A stretch of DNA of 64,000 nucleotides from Leishmania donovani (GCF_000227135.1 NC_018254.1:82354-146353); one strand, 5' to 3'. Numbered from the stretch's first letter, positions 51,732 to 63,271 are shown. Translations and numbers: made by a program. The notes: generated from the sequence alone by a model not told the origin.

Positions 51732-53798
51732 ATGCCGCGCCCTTATTCTGATCTCCAGAAGTCGGGCTCCGTTTCTACTGCCGTGTACTCGATGCCGCTC
51801 GTCCATCGGCTCGTGGTAGCGTGCACTTCTGCTGTATTCGCGTTGGCCCTCCTGACGCAGCGCTACCATCTACGTCTGTACGGTCAAACCATCTCCACAG
51901 TGCACACAGAGGACGACACGCAGGTGACCTGGGATCTTTGCCACCGATTTTTTCAGATTGCCCGGATCGCCCTGCCAACGTGGCGCTGCCGTGAGAGCGC
52001 CGGTTCCGTCATCTTCATCCTGCTGTTTGCCGTCAAAGCCGTTCTGCGCGTGTGGGTGTCCAAGGCGAATGGTGAGGTGCTGGCCGCCATGCTGCACGGC
52101 GTGCCGTCGGAGCGGCTGCCGCGGTTCGTGAGCAAAGTTATAGCTCGCATTGCCGTGGGCCTTACCGCTGGCATGACGAACGGCGCCATTGAAGGCCTGC
52201 GACCGTGGCTGATTGGGTGCTATCGCGAGCGCCTCAGTAGCACCTTTCAGCGGCGCTTCTACAACCGTCTTGTGTACTACCAGGGAACCATGCTGGACAG
52301 CCGTCTGGAGGCGGCCGACACAGCCATCTCGACCTACTGTGGCGAGTTCGCCGAGCACTTCGCGGAGCTGCCGTACTACTTTGTGCTGCCTGCGCTGGGG
52401 TGTGTGACGTCTATGGCGGCGCTCGTGGAGCAGGCGGGATTGAAGTCGGCCCTCATGATGAGCAGTATCGCCACCACCGCAGTGTTTGTGCTGCGCCGTG
52501 CCGCTCCAGCATTGGGCCGTATCCACTCCCAGCTGCTCTCGCGCGAGGATGACTACCGCCGCATGCTCACAAACTACTTGAACAACGTGGAGAGCATTGC
52601 CATGCACGGCGCCGGTAAGTACATACTCAGGCAGCTGGACATCTCGCTCGCGAAGCTCAAGGAGTCGCTCGATCACATGGCCCTCGCGAAGGGCAACTTC
52701 GAGATGATGGAGTCAGCTTTCTCGACCTTCATGACGGTAGTGGCGCAGTGCGTCACCTTCGCCGGGGCGCGCCGCTCGCCCTACCATCGCTCGATCAACG
52801 CCGTCTACCTCGAGATTCAGCTAATTGAGGATCTCAACTCCAGCGTGAAGGACTTCGTCGTGAACTTTCGCGAGCTCTCGCACTTGACGGAGTTTGCGAC
52901 GAAGATGTCGGAGTTTGACAATACGCTGGAGAGCATCGCGGCCGGCACCTTCATTCACTCTCGCCAGAACACCAACTACGCGTCTCTGCCCGGTGCACCG
53001 CTCGTGTACACGCAGATGAAGAGCATCGCCCACGCTCCCGATGCGAAGACGTTCCCGCTTGTCAAGATGGAGCACGTCGTGCTGGAGTCGCCGGCAGGGC
53101 AGCAGCTGTTCTCTAACATGAGCGTGGAGTTCCGCAGCGACGAGGACTGGGTTATTATCGGCGAGAACGGCTGCGGCAAGACCTCGCTGTTGCGCATGCT
53201 GTGCGGCTTGTGGATGCCAAAGTCCGGCGTGCTCTCCCAAGACACATCTGTGCGCTTCTTGTTGTCGCCACAGCACAGCTACATGGCTCCACAGTGCACC
53301 TTGTACGAGCAGATCTGCTTCCCCGATGCCGTAGAGGCGCCGACGCCGGAGATTCGCGCTGCCATCAGTGAGGCTGTAGAAATGGCTGGTGCGCAGACGG
53401 TCGTGTGCGTCATTGGTGGCTACGACAGCGCCGTCATGGGCCTTGACCTGAGCAACACCGATGAGTCGTACGACTGGAGCAGCCTCAGCGGTGGTCAAAA
53501 GGAGCGCATCAGCATGGCACGCGTCTTCTTTCATGTGCTGCGCATGGATCGTACAAAGGAGACGCCCGTGGCCATTCTAGATGAGGCAACGTCCATGATG
53601 GACGACACGGAGCAGGATGTGCTCAACCACCTGCGCCGCATGAATGTGCGCATGATCTCCGTCACCCACCGCGACGTCGTTATTCGGCACCACACAAACA
53701 TCCTCCGCATCGTCCACGGCGGCAAGTGGACAGTGGAGAAGGTGCGCAATCCGGTGAAGATCGGCGAACGTGTCGAGACGGAGAATGCAGTTGTGTAG
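51732..53798 (+). CDS. ABCD-family half-transporter, putative glycosomal (GAT-like)
   Basis: 688 residues from the ATG at 51732, the first ATG after a pyrimidine tract. The N-terminal half is a membrane domain of the ABCD (peroxisomal) type. The EAA-like stretch NNVESIAMHGAGKY in place of the family's NSEEIAFYGG is the best marker. The nucleotide-binding domain is complete: Walker A GENGCGKT (477-484), signature LSGGQ (585-589), Walker B VAILDEAT (613-620) and the H-loop in SVTHRD. As a half-transporter it must pair. ABCD proteins import acyl-CoAs into peroxisomes, and the trypanosomatid GAT proteins sit in the glycosomal membrane. Which GAT this is cannot be fixed from sequence alone. Confidence 0.88.
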   Translation: MPRPYSDLQKSGSVSTAVYSMPLVHRLVVACTSAVFALALLTQRYHLRLYGQTISTVHTEDDTQVTWDLCHRFFQIARIALPTWRCRESAGSVIFILLFAVKAVLRVWVSKANGEVLAAMLHGVPSERLPRFVSKVIARIAVGLTAGMTNGAIEGLRPWLIGCYRERLSSTFQRRFYNRLVYYQGTMLDSRLEAADTAISTYCGEFAEHFAELPYYFVLPALGCVTSMAALVEQAGLKSALMMSSIATTAVFVLRRAAPALGRIHSQLLSREDDYRRMLTNYLNNVESIAMHGAGKYILRQLDISLAKLKESLDHMALAKGNFEMMESAFSTFMTVVAQCVTFAGARRSPYHRSINAVYLEIQLIEDLNSSVKDFVVNFRELSHLTEFATKMSEFDNTLESIAAGTFIHSRQNTNYASLPGAPLVYTQMKSIAHAPDAKTFPLVKMEHVVLESPAGQQLFSNMSVEFRSDEDWVIIGENGCGKTSLLRMLCGLWMPKSGVLSQDTSVRFLLSPQHSYMAPQCTLYEQICFPDAVEAPTPEIRAAISEAVEMAGAQTVVCVIGGYDSAVMGLDLSNTDESYDWSSLSGGQKERISMARVFFHVLRMDRTKETPVAILDEATSMMDDTEQDVLNHLRRMNVRMISVTHRDVVIRHHTNILRIVHGGKWTVEKVRNPVKIGERVETENAVV

Positions 53799-53980
53799 AC
53801 GCAGACGTGGGACAGATGGCAGCCGCGACGTGCTGTATATTGCGATTAGAGGAGAGACGGTAAAGCCGGTGAGGAGTGCGTTCGCTTTCCCCACTCGTCA
53901 TAGCACGCACTGACAGTCACGACGGCTTTGCTATCCTCTGTCCTCTCTTTCCCAAGGCCTCCCCCTTCCCGTCGGCAACG

Positions 53981-53983
<3 letters not shown>

Positions 53984-54025
<42 letters not shown>
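53984..54025. repeat. CA dinucleotide repeat (about 21 units)
   Basis: Uninterrupted CA units, the longest microsatellite in the window. Confidence 0.95.
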
Positions 54026-54028
<3 letters not shown>

Positions 54029-55893
54029 CGAAGGTGCGCGCGCGCTTTACTGCTTCAACGTCCACGACTCGGTCGCGGCACACCGGCTGCTGTTGTTTCG
54101 CGTTGCTAACTCGTCTTCCCTTTGCCGCTGTGGTGCGATGTCTCTGCGTTCTTTGATGTTTGCCTTTGCTGTTGTGAGGTTGTGAGAGAGTCGGCCATCA
54201 CTCCCCTCTGCTCTCTCCATTGTCTTGCTTTCTGCTTTCTTGTTTACGTCTCTTCGCTGCTCTCTTTGTCGTGGCGTGTGTGTGGGGTGGGTGGGCGGAC
54301 GGTAGGGGACGCCAACGCGATTGTTTGGCTCGCTACCGCCCTTCTCTCGCCTTTGCCCCCTCCCTCTCTTCCTCTTTCTCGGACCTCAGAGGAGCGAGGG
54401 CAGGAAATAGCTCCACATACATGCCACTCGCAGGCAGGCATGTGCATTGTCACGCAACGCCCGCATCCACTTACATAAACCCGTCTCCCTTCCCCTCCCC
54501 ACTGAGAATAGCCCAGCGCAGATCACTTGCATGAGCACAGCCCTTTTTCTCCCCTTTTTTCCTCCACCACCGTCGTGTTTTGTTTTCTTGTTTTTTTTTT
54601 TCGTTTCAGTTTAGAGGTTTTTATGGGTTGGCCTCCCTTCCGTTGTTCACGCCAGACGTCTCTCGCTCCCCCTCCCCCTTCCTTCCTCCCCGCACCGCCA
54701 CCAACAGCAGCAGCAAAGAACATACGCACACACACACACACACGCTCATGTGCGTGCCGCTGGTTTTTCTTTTTCTCTTTTTCCCTCCCTTCAAATTTTT
54801 ATTACTACTTACGTGTTCTGTGCCCGCGCACAGGCGTGTGTGCGTGCGTGTGTCTACCTTTGCCCCTCTCCTTCCTGTGTGCTAGTGGCTGTGTTCCTGA
54901 CTCTCCCTTCACCTCATGTATCCCTATCTTCCGCACACGCGCACACGCTCTGCCACTGCTGCCTTCCGTTGCTTATCTTCCCCCCTTGTCGCTGTTTTCC
55001 ATTGTTGGTGGTGGGTGGCTTCGTGCCTCCGTGCAGATGTGTCTTATTTTTTTTTTTAGCTGCTCTTCGCCTTTTTCTTTGTCGTCTCGGTGGTGAGCAG
55101 AGGCGCATCAAAAAAGAAAAAGGGAAGAGAGATCGGTGCAGATTTGCTGCACGATAAGTGTGGGTGCAAAGGGCTTCCGTTCGCAGAGCTCGATTATCGG
55201 CGCGCGGCCTGTGAGCGACCAGAGTAGAGCTGAGCGGAACGGGAAGAAGACGATAAAGGAGGGATGCATGGGTGCTGGCAAGAGTCGTACGTTTACCTTT
55301 CTTTCTGGCAGGAGGTGCAATCATCTTGCACTCTCGTGCGGATGTGTGTGTTGGTTTCTCTGCATGCTGATGGGCTGCCGTGGTGTGCCACTGGCTGCCA
55401 TATCAATGAACATCTCCATTGACCGGGCAGCGCGACTCCCGTTTTACTTCACCCTGTTTTCTCGCTCGCCGCTCTCGTCTGTGGCCGGTCTCTATGACGT
55501 TTTACATCGGTAGCCACCTATTTCTTTTCTTTTTTTTTTCTCGTGTGCGTATGCTCTCTTGCCTCCTTCCTCTTTCTCTTGCCAGCAAACACACACGCGC
55601 GCGAATGCGAGACTAAGGAAAAAAAAAAACGTCGGGCACGGCCCGAGCATCCCGGAATTATTCGCCGCTAACGCTCATCGTAAACCCAAACAAAATAGAG
55701 AAGAAAACAGAACTTCGTAACCACACGAAAAAACCGAGATGCAAGAGAAAACTGAAAGTGCAACGCCTTTTGCATGTGGTTTGTGTATATATAAACGTAT
55801 GCAGGTGCGCGTGTCTCTCGCCGTCTGCACATCATCCCGCAAACAATTAGCGACTAATGCTGATGCTCCTTTTCTTTTTGCATCTTTAACAGC

Positions 55894-56680
55894 TGCCCTG
55901 CTGACCAGAGGGACACCCCTCACTCTGCGTAGTATCTCAGCGCCCAGCACACCCCACACCGTATGCGGTGTATGCTCAGGCGGCTCCCTCTCCCCCGCCC
56001 CCTCCTATCCCCTGCCAGCGCCGGAGCCCCACTTCTCGTGGTGACAAGGGCCGAGAGTGCCNNNNNNNNNNNNNNNNNNNNNNNNNNNNNNNNNNNNNNN
56101 NNNNNNNNNNNNNNNNNNNNNNNNNNNNNNNNNNNNNNNNNNNNNNNNNNNNNNNNNNNNAGAGACCGGAGACACGGAGAGGGAGCGGAGGGGGGGGGGG
56201 GGGGGGGGGGGGGTCTGTGCGATGCATGGCCACACTGATGTGTCGGCGGTGGGGCCCTGGGTGGCGTTGCGTCGGGGTGGCCCGCGACAGCGAACACGCT
56301 TGTGCCGTCCATGTGGTAGGCAGGGTGTCGGCGTGGCTGGAACGCATTGCACCCGGCCCCGACTGCCGTTGCTGGTGCGGGGGGAGGAGGGGGCCTGTGT
56401 GCCACCCCTACGGGGATGCACAGCAGGTGGGCGCCGGCGTGACGGGTGCGGGTGTGCGGCGACCTGCAGAGCGCGGCGGTGGTGTGGAGTATGAGGCAGG
56501 GGCCGTGCTCGGATGGCTGAGCCGGCGCGTTGCTGTAGGGCGTGTGTGTGCAGGGCTGCTTGGCACCACGCGATGTGCCCGTGACAGGGCCCGGCATAGC
56601 GTGGAGTGCAGCTAAGCTCCGATGCACCGTGACAGAGAACGGAGGCTTCGGAGAGAAAAGAAAATTCTCAGAAATTTAGT
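55894..56680 (+). mobile_element. SIDER-like retroposon, copy 5 (fullest 5' end)
   Basis: Begins TGCCCTGCTGACCAGAGGGA, the same 5' end as antisense copy 3, and carries the hairpin and the GGTGACAAGGGCCGAGAGTG block. A 99-N gap follows, then a purine tract GAGACACGGAGAGGGAGCGG, a long G-run and the shared 3' block. It ends at GATGCACCGTGACAGAGAA with an A-rich end through about 56680. Sense orientation, between the transporter and the SH3b-like gene. Confidence 0.8.
56062..56160. other. Assembly gap (99 N)
   Basis: Run of N in repeat copy 5. The purine tract and G-run begin about 20-30 bases later. Confidence 0.95.
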
Positions 56681-58470
56681 TGCTTGTCGTAGAAAAGATG
56701 GATACCCGTGTGTTTGCGCGGTCTGCACCGCCTGTCGAGGGAGAAGATAATGTCTCCCTTCGGTGAAATGGCCGAATCACTGCGTTGCTGCCTTGTGTGC
56801 TTGCGAGCAGTGGGCCATGTAGTGGAAGCGGACTGGATGTGAGACACCTGAATCAGCGGGAAGGGCATCCTCTTTGATGTTTGTTACGAGAGTCGTGGCT
56901 GTGAACTTGAGGCTTTTTTATTCCTATGTTTTGCTCGCTGCTCGTGTGAGTAGCGTATCTGAGCACATCACTTGCAAGTACTCGGAGCCACGCGCATAGG
57001 CCCATGTTCGTGCGTGATGCACCCCGACCTTTCTTTTTCTTTCATGTGTGTTCCTAGCGCTTCCGCAGCTGACATAACTGACTTTCTTAATGTCTGCTTG
57101 TGCCGTAGAGTGCGCACTGAAGCTGTTCGGTTGCCGATCAATGGCGTGCGGCACCCACCGTGTGGTATGCGTATTTTAGCTGGAGCGCCCGTTGCATGTG
57201 GACGCGCCAGGCGTGCGCGGAGGGTGTCGTGATCGAAAGGCGGGTACAGATGGCGAGAGAGGCTGAGCGCGGGCGGGGTGGGGAAAGATGGCAAGCGTAA
57301 GGATGCTCGGGAGAGAGGAGAGGAGGGGACGGCGGCGCCTTGTTTGCATGTGTGCTTCAGCCGTTGGTTAGTCGCAACGGCGAAAACGTAGGTGCTCTCT
57401 CTCTCCTTCTCTTTTCACCGGCAATGAAGTTGCGCATATTTAAGCGGAGGCGCTTGTAGACATTGGCTTGGGTGCGTGCGAAGCTGCAGTAGCGCATGGA
57501 ATGAACTTCGCTCGACTGCCTCTGCACCGCGTGTATGCATACTGGGCTTTCGTTCGCCAACACATCTCTCTATAGCCAGCAAGCGTGAAGACGTTTTTTT
57601 TTCCTACTCTGAGCGACGTGCATTCTCCATGCGCTGTCTTCTCCACGTGCCTCTCCCGGTCTCCTTTGGAGTCGTCAACTTCGCCGCTGCGGGTGCGGCA
57701 TCGCTCAAGGATTCCAAGCCAGATAATGCTGCGTGAGAGCACTTCTGTGGACGCCGCGTGCTTGGCTCTCCCTGTATGCTCCTCGTTGATGCACATCTCT
57801 GCACCCCTTTTGCCGCTCTTGTTCTCGCTCTCGATGCCACGTTGCTTGCTTGATGCTCTTCTGGTCTCTCTCACTATCTCCTTTTCATCTTGCGCCTGCC
57901 TTTTCTCCTTTGCTTTTCACGGGCGTTCGGCGCACCAGGGCCAGACCCGCGCGGGCACTCATACGCCCACCCACGCAGGCACAAACCTGCGAGAATGGTT
58001 GTCGAGTTCGGGTGATATGCGAAGGAATTAGATCAAGCCCTGAATCGAAAAAAAAAAGCAACAACAGCAGGAACGGGGCTGCTGATGGTCGCAGAAGCTA
58101 GAGCATGCGTCGTACAGTGAGACGTGGGTGTTTTTTTTTGTTCCTTCTCTGTCTTCAGAGTCCAACGCTGCGATTTGCGCCTTTCACTCGCTGACCGCTG
58201 ACGAGCGCCGCACTTGATCGCAACGGAGAAAAGAGGAGTGGTGGTGCTCACAGCACAGCGTAGCGCGCCGTCGCGAGGTCGTAATCTCGTGACGTGAGCG
58301 GGCTGCACAACCGGTCAAACGTGATATCGCCAAGGCGCCTCTTTATATCTGACGCACATAATTACGGTAACCGCCTGGAGCTTCACCAATTACCTCACTT
58401 AATAGATCCCCCGCCCACCGTGTCGGAGCTCTCTCAGCAAGGGTACAGAGGGAAGGTGGCAGGGGGGAGT

Positions 58471-60270
58471 ATGCCCATCGCCCCGTCATCCTTCATGGTG
58501 GAGAGGACCGGCACGTGCGCCGTGCTGGATGTGCGTCATCGCACCGTTATCGTGGCCATCGAGGCAGAGTTGCTGGATTCCTGGGCATCGGCGGCGGATG
58601 GCGAGCCCACGCCCTACGCCCTGTGGGCTCTGACTATCCCCATGCGAGTGGCCTGCTTTGCGGACGGCTTCTACACGGCAACCGCTCCCGTGCCTCTCGC
58701 CTGCGCAAACTGTGTGCCCGGAGCGCCGCGCTGCCGCATTGTTGTGTCTCTGCACCGCTGGGACCTTTGCAAGGGCACTCGCTCTGCGCTTCTGCTGGCT
58801 CCACTCGATGCGCCTTCGGTGCTTGTTCGGGAGGCACTGGAAGAGGCACTCGGCATGCGTCGCGCAGAGGCACAATTGCCGCCGCCATTGAAGATTGCGC
58901 CGGTGGTGCGATGGCGGTTGAGCGGGACAGAGATGCTATCGCCTGGCCTACTGGCGGAGGTTGAGTGGCAGCCGCTCCTGCACCGGCGCTGGTATGAACT
59001 AAAGAGCTACGTCCGCCAGGGTACGGTGGTCCCGCACTATTCTGCGAGGGCTGGTCGTCGCACAACCAATGGCGCTGACAGCTACGACGGCAGCGCTGGC
59101 TCCTTGAACGGTGGCTCCCCCGCGTCTACCGGCGTCATGTTCGCCGGCGATGTGAAGGAGGCTGACGCCGTGTCGGTGAACAGGGCTTGTATCAGGTGGA
59201 CGGACGGTGTGGTGGGCCTCTGGGACGAGGTGAAGCCGTATTACCGCGTGTACCAGCCAGCGCGGCCGGAGAAGACGATTCGGGTTCGCCGCTTTCCCCA
59301 CCGGTACGCGGACGTAGTGGGGGAGGTTCCCTTCGGGCAGCGTATCGAGGCCTTTGGCCGCGCCACAGACCCCTTCACGGCGGAGCAGTACGCCCTGGTG
59401 TACCTCCCAGCCGAGGAGGCCTTTGCGACACACATATCCACGTACCATCTCACTTACGTGGAGGAGGGACGGTACATCTGGGGCTGGTCGAAACTATCAG
59501 GGGCAAGTGGCCTGCCGCTGTTGGTCGAGGCTGAGGGCAACGACGCGAAAGCTGGCCACATCCCTGCCGGGTCAGGGAACGGCTGCGCCATCGCGTCACC
59601 CGCCCGTGATACGCGCTCAAGAGTGCAGGAAGGCGATGGATCGGATGTCATGCCTCTCCCAGAGCCCACGTTCTACACTCCTGTCCGAGATGGTCGCCCG
59701 GTGAGCATTCGATCCATGCCGTGCATGTCGTCGTCGGTGGTGCGAGAGATGGAAATGAACGAAGTGCGGGCGGCGGTGGCTCTGGTGACGGTGCCGCTGC
59801 GCCTTCCGGCGGACCCCGCGAGCGCGCCTGTCAGCCACGTCTTTCTGGAATGGCAGGGGGGCGGCTACTCCCTGCTGCGGAATGCGACGGAGTCCTTCCT
59901 GGCGCCGGTGCAGTTGTCGCGGGTGCCGCGCCGCTTCCCCATCCGCACGCGCAGCGGCGGCGATGACGGCACGGCAGCCGCGCCGGAGGTTCTGGACCTC
60001 TGCCGGGCTCGCAGCCACGCGCACCGGCACTCTTCGGCCGCCTCGGAGGACAAGGATGAGGAGGCAAAGCTAGCTGAGATGATGCGGCCACACCGCACGC
60101 CGGCGCGCGTGGCTGTCGACACTTCCCTGCTGAGCCCGCATTCCCTGCCAGCGTGTCTGCAGGAGGCCCTGAGGAGGGGAGTGGTGCGGCTGGAGGACCT
60201 GCCCGCCGTCGGGGGCGATGGCGAGGCGAATCAAAGCGACAGCAGCGGCGACTGCAGTAGCGCCTGCTGA
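58471..60270 (+). CDS. Hypothetical protein with two SH3b-like modules
   Basis: 599 residues from the ATG at 58471. The frame is open back to 58294 but holds no ATG there, so the true start is uncertain. The family is not recognised. Residues about 267-350 look like a bacterial-type SH3 (SH3b) domain: RVRRFPHRYADVVGEVPFGQ, then a Phe/Tyr/Val strand pattern and IWGWSKL. A second, weaker copy lies at about 400-470 (PVSIRSMPCMSSSVVREMEM, followed by VFLEWQGGGYSLL). Between them is a Gly/Ser-rich linker. The N-terminal 190 residues are a separate beta-rich part (MVERTGTCAVLDVRHRTVIV). The C-terminus is His/Ser- and Asp-rich. SH3b folds bind peptides or glycans, but nothing here fixes a ligand. 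Confidence 0.7.
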   Translation: MPIAPSSFMVERTGTCAVLDVRHRTVIVAIEAELLDSWASAADGEPTPYALWALTIPMRVACFADGFYTATAPVPLACANCVPGAPRCRIVVSLHRWDLCKGTRSALLLAPLDAPSVLVREALEEALGMRRAEAQLPPPLKIAPVVRWRLSGTEMLSPGLLAEVEWQPLLHRRWYELKSYVRQGTVVPHYSARAGRRTTNGADSYDGSAGSLNGGSPASTGVMFAGDVKEADAVSVNRACIRWTDGVVGLWDEVKPYYRVYQPARPEKTIRVRRFPHRYADVVGEVPFGQRIEAFGRATDPFTAEQYALVYLPAEEAFATHISTYHLTYVEEGRYIWGWSKLSGASGLPLLVEAEGNDAKAGHIPAGSGNGCAIASPARDTRSRVQEGDGSDVMPLPEPTFYTPVRDGRPVSIRSMPCMSSSVVREMEMNEVRAAVALVTVPLRLPADPASAPVSHVFLEWQGGGYSLLRNATESFLAPVQLSRVPRRFPIRTRSGGDDGTAAAPEVLDLCRARSHAHRHSSAASEDKDEEAKLAEMMRPHRTPARVAVDTSLLSPHSLPACLQEALRRGVVRLEDLPAVGGDGEANQSDSSGDCSSAC

Positions 60271-62834
60271 AGACGGAGCAGCCGTCTTGCTCTTAGCCCC
60301 CCCCCCCCACACACACACACTTCATCTCCGCCGATGCACGCGTGACGCTTCCCTCTTTGGCGGGTCGTGGACGAGCAATGACGGGCGCGTGGGGGATGCG
60401 CGGCGGTAGTGATAATCGAGACCTTTTCGGGTCTGTCGGTTGTGTAACACGTATGCCGTATGCGAAGAGCAGGACGCCGCTACTGCGGTTGTCTGCGGTC
60501 GGCGCACGCAACACGAGCCAGATCAAGTAAAATCCAAGAGGGTACGTAAAACAAACACTGTAGAGAGGTGTGATGATTTACAGTCATTGGGCATCATGTC
60601 CCACATGTCGTGCTCCTCTCGCCTTCTTCCCCCTTACACACTCTCACATAGCTTAGCATACATAGCAGCATCACGTCCACGTATGTGTGCGGCGTACCGC
60701 ACCGCAACCTGGCCGACCGATGCACACAGAGTTATGCGGGGCATCATGAGCAGAAGCGGCGGAACGGTCATCGAGTAGCTGTCACCGCTTCTGTGTGTCC
60801 CGCGGGTCTGCACGGATAATTACAGTCGTCGTCTTTCTTGCGCACTCTCCACCTCTTCCCTTTTGTGAGACATCGAATGATACACGCTCACTTCGCTGCT
60901 CTTTCTCTCTCTATACGCCTGATCTTTCCTCCATCCTCCTCGTTGCTTCATCATTCGCGCACATCGCGCTCGCGCTTCAGTATGTATAGTTTCGTTTTCC
61001 GAGTGTGCCTAAGTGCGCCTGCGTTGATTTTTCTGTCGAAACATCATTGATTCATGGTGTCCTCCACTTCTCACCCCTCTCTCCCGCCCGCTCGCTCTCG
61101 ACGTGCATTTCTTCTCTTGTAGCTCCCTCACTCGAGAGAGGGAACCCTCGAACGCGCACGCCGGTGCCCATAGAGACAACAAAAACAAAGGGAGCCGAAA
61201 CAGATCGGACATACGACACCCCACGGGTAGCATCGCCTCGCTGTGAAGGGCGGCAACAGAGATCGCCCACAGAAACAAGCAACGACACCACTCGCAGGAG
61301 GTGGTGGCGTGACGGTCGCCACCTAGCGGCTTTGCGGCGCAGTTCGCTCTTTTCCTTTTGCCCACTCTCGTCTTTCTTTTCTGTGTGTTCCCAACGAGCT
61401 GTGCGACCTCGCGGGACGACTTAAGCGGGTGTGTCATCTCTTTTACCCCACCTTTCGCGGCCTCCTCCCTTCACCCGTCTTTCTGCGCCGCTCACGGCCA
61501 CTTGAGCACGACTCCGCACTACAGCACCTGCTCTCTCGCTCCTCTGTCCTCACTACCTTTGTTTTGTGAACCTTTCCCTCAGGCACACCTCACCCTCTGA
61601 GGACCACTGCGCAGAGCAGACACCCCCCCCCTCCTCCATATTCACAGGCTCGCGTGTGTGTGCGTGTGTGTGTAGCTCATTCTGCGAGATAGGGTCTAGG
61701 CGTCCTCCCCATCCCTTTCTTCTTTTCGCTTCGTTTTTTTTTCGTTTGCGTGCGTGCGTGCAGTTTGTGAGGACTCAAGCGACTTTGTGTGAGAGCGGTG
61801 CCCCCCCCCCACTCCGCTGCGTCTCCTGCGAGCACTCTCCTCTCCACCACCCACACCCCCATTCATTGTCGGCTGCGTACAGTGCGCTTGCTTGTGCGTT
61901 TCTGTGTTTGCCAGGTGTTGGCCATCACGTGCTCTTTGATTTATTGTTGGTCGACTTCTCCCGCTCCGCTCCCCCATTTTGCTTTCGAATTGCCCCCGTG
62001 ATTGGTGGATTATCGCCGGTCTCGGGGTCCCCTTCATTCCTTTCCTCTGCCTGCTGCTCTCCCCATCTTCTTCGCTGTGTCTACTTCTCGGTCTTCACCT
62101 TCCGCTGCTGGTTGCTCCCGAAACGCCGCCTTTTCGGCTGTGTCGGCGTCTCGTGCGACGTGACGTGCCCATCCCAGCTTGTCACGCTTCGCTCCCTTGT
62201 AATCTGTGATTGCCCACACGCACATAATACGCGTTTTCGGCTCTCTTCGGGCGATTTTCTCGTTTCCGCCTCATATAGGCAGAGAAGCGTGCGTGTGAGT
62301 CAGTGCGCCAAAGCGAGATCGCATTCGGGTGGTGTTGTAGATCGCGCAGCGAGAAGCAGAGAGCTGAGACGGCACCGCTGGGGCGGATACCCGCGGCAGA
62401 CGTGCTCTTCTCTCCCCGCGGCAGCTGATCACAAGCGGAGAGAAGCAAAACACAAAACGAGCGAGGCCCCATCGCTGGACCGTTCGCTCGCACGCACTGC
62501 CGACCGCGCACACGCACACACACACACACACACGCACGCACGCACTTAAACACAGAGAGAGAAGCACACGCGCCCTCTATACACTTTTTTTTTTCGCTTC
62601 GTTTTTTTTTTTTTCTGCTGTGTCTCCCTGCGCCACTTTGTTCTGTTCCGCTGCTTCGATTGCCGACCCCCCTCCCCAGGAGACACACACATCGTACATT
62701 CGTTTTCGTTTTTCTTTTTTTTCTTTGCTCCTTCGTTTACTTCATCTTCTCGGATTTCTGTTATACAACGCGCTCACCCACTTCTTTCGTCCCTTTCCTC
62801 TGTCTCACTTCCGTGACGTCGCCCACGCCGTGTG
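60271..62834. other. Intergenic region (2.6 kb), no gene seen
   Basis: A C-run plus (CA)n at 60298-60320, many pyrimidine tracts (60893-60940, 61353-61382, 61715-61745, 62586-62614), a (CA)n at 62513-62533, and the calpain-like gene's trans-splicing tract at the end. The long open frame at 61566-62549 is a low-complexity artefact of pyrimidine-rich DNA. Confidence 0.55.
62586..62679 (+). promoter_or_regulatory. Candidate spliced-leader acceptor for the calpain-like gene
   Basis: T-runs at 62586-62593 and 62604-62614, then a pyrimidine stretch ending CCTCCCCAG with AG at 62678-62679. No ATG occurs from there to 62835. A second pyrimidine tract follows at 62700-62760. Confidence 0.5.
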
Positions 62835-63040
62835 ATGGCGGCATCGTCTATCCACGAAACGCCGGACAGCGGCGAGGTGTTTGCAGACCACGAGTTTAAC
62901 AAGAACAACGCCGGCATCACCGATGATTGGATTTCGATCAGGCAGCTGTACCCAGCTGGTGTGAACCAGCCGCTGCTGCCCGAAGTATTCTCGCGCGAGC
63001 AGTTCGGCCAGGGCAACCACTATGAATGCTTCATGCTCTC
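62835..63040 (+). pseudogene. Calpain-like N-terminal fragment, duplicated before a gap (probably assembly artefact)
   Basis: Starts at the ATG at 62835 and encodes the first 68-69 residues of the calpain-like protein, up to the gap at 63041. Its sequence and its 5' flank are identical, as far as I compared, to bases 63140-63478 on the other side of the gap. It is listed as broken because the frame cannot be followed. More likely it is one end of a contig that overlaps the next. Confidence 0.55.
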
Positions 63041-63139
63041 NNNNNNNNNNNNNNNNNNNNNNNNNNNNNNNNNNNNNNNNNNNNNNNNNNNNNNNNNNNN
63101 NNNNNNNNNNNNNNNNNNNNNNNNNNNNNNNNNNNNNNN
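63041..63139. other. Assembly gap (99 N)
   Basis: Run of N between two identical copies of the calpain-like gene start. Confidence 0.95.
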
Positions 63140-63271
63140 TTTTCGTTTTTCTTTTTTTTCTTTGCTCCTTCGTTTACTTCATCTTCTCGGATTTCTGTTA
63201 TACAACGCGCTCACCCACTTCTTTCGTCCCTTTCCTCTGTCTCACTTCCGTGACGTCGCCCACGCCGTGTG

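Larger units (their letters stand above)
53799..58470. other. Long intergenic region (4.7 kb) with SIDER-like copy 5, no gene seen
   Basis: The largest gene-free stretch. It holds a long (CA)n, several T-rich runs (54580-54601, 55047-55060), an A-run at 55620-55629, repeat copy 5 (about 55894-56680), and then about 1.8 kb of unremarkable sequence. Open frames on both strands are not supported. An open frame without ATG runs from 58294 into the next gene. Confidence 0.55.

Noticed and set aside
61566..62549. A 327-codon open frame before the calpain-like gene
   Set aside because: It has no good start context and low-complexity composition from pyrimidine and CA tracts, and it ends in a His-Thr run.
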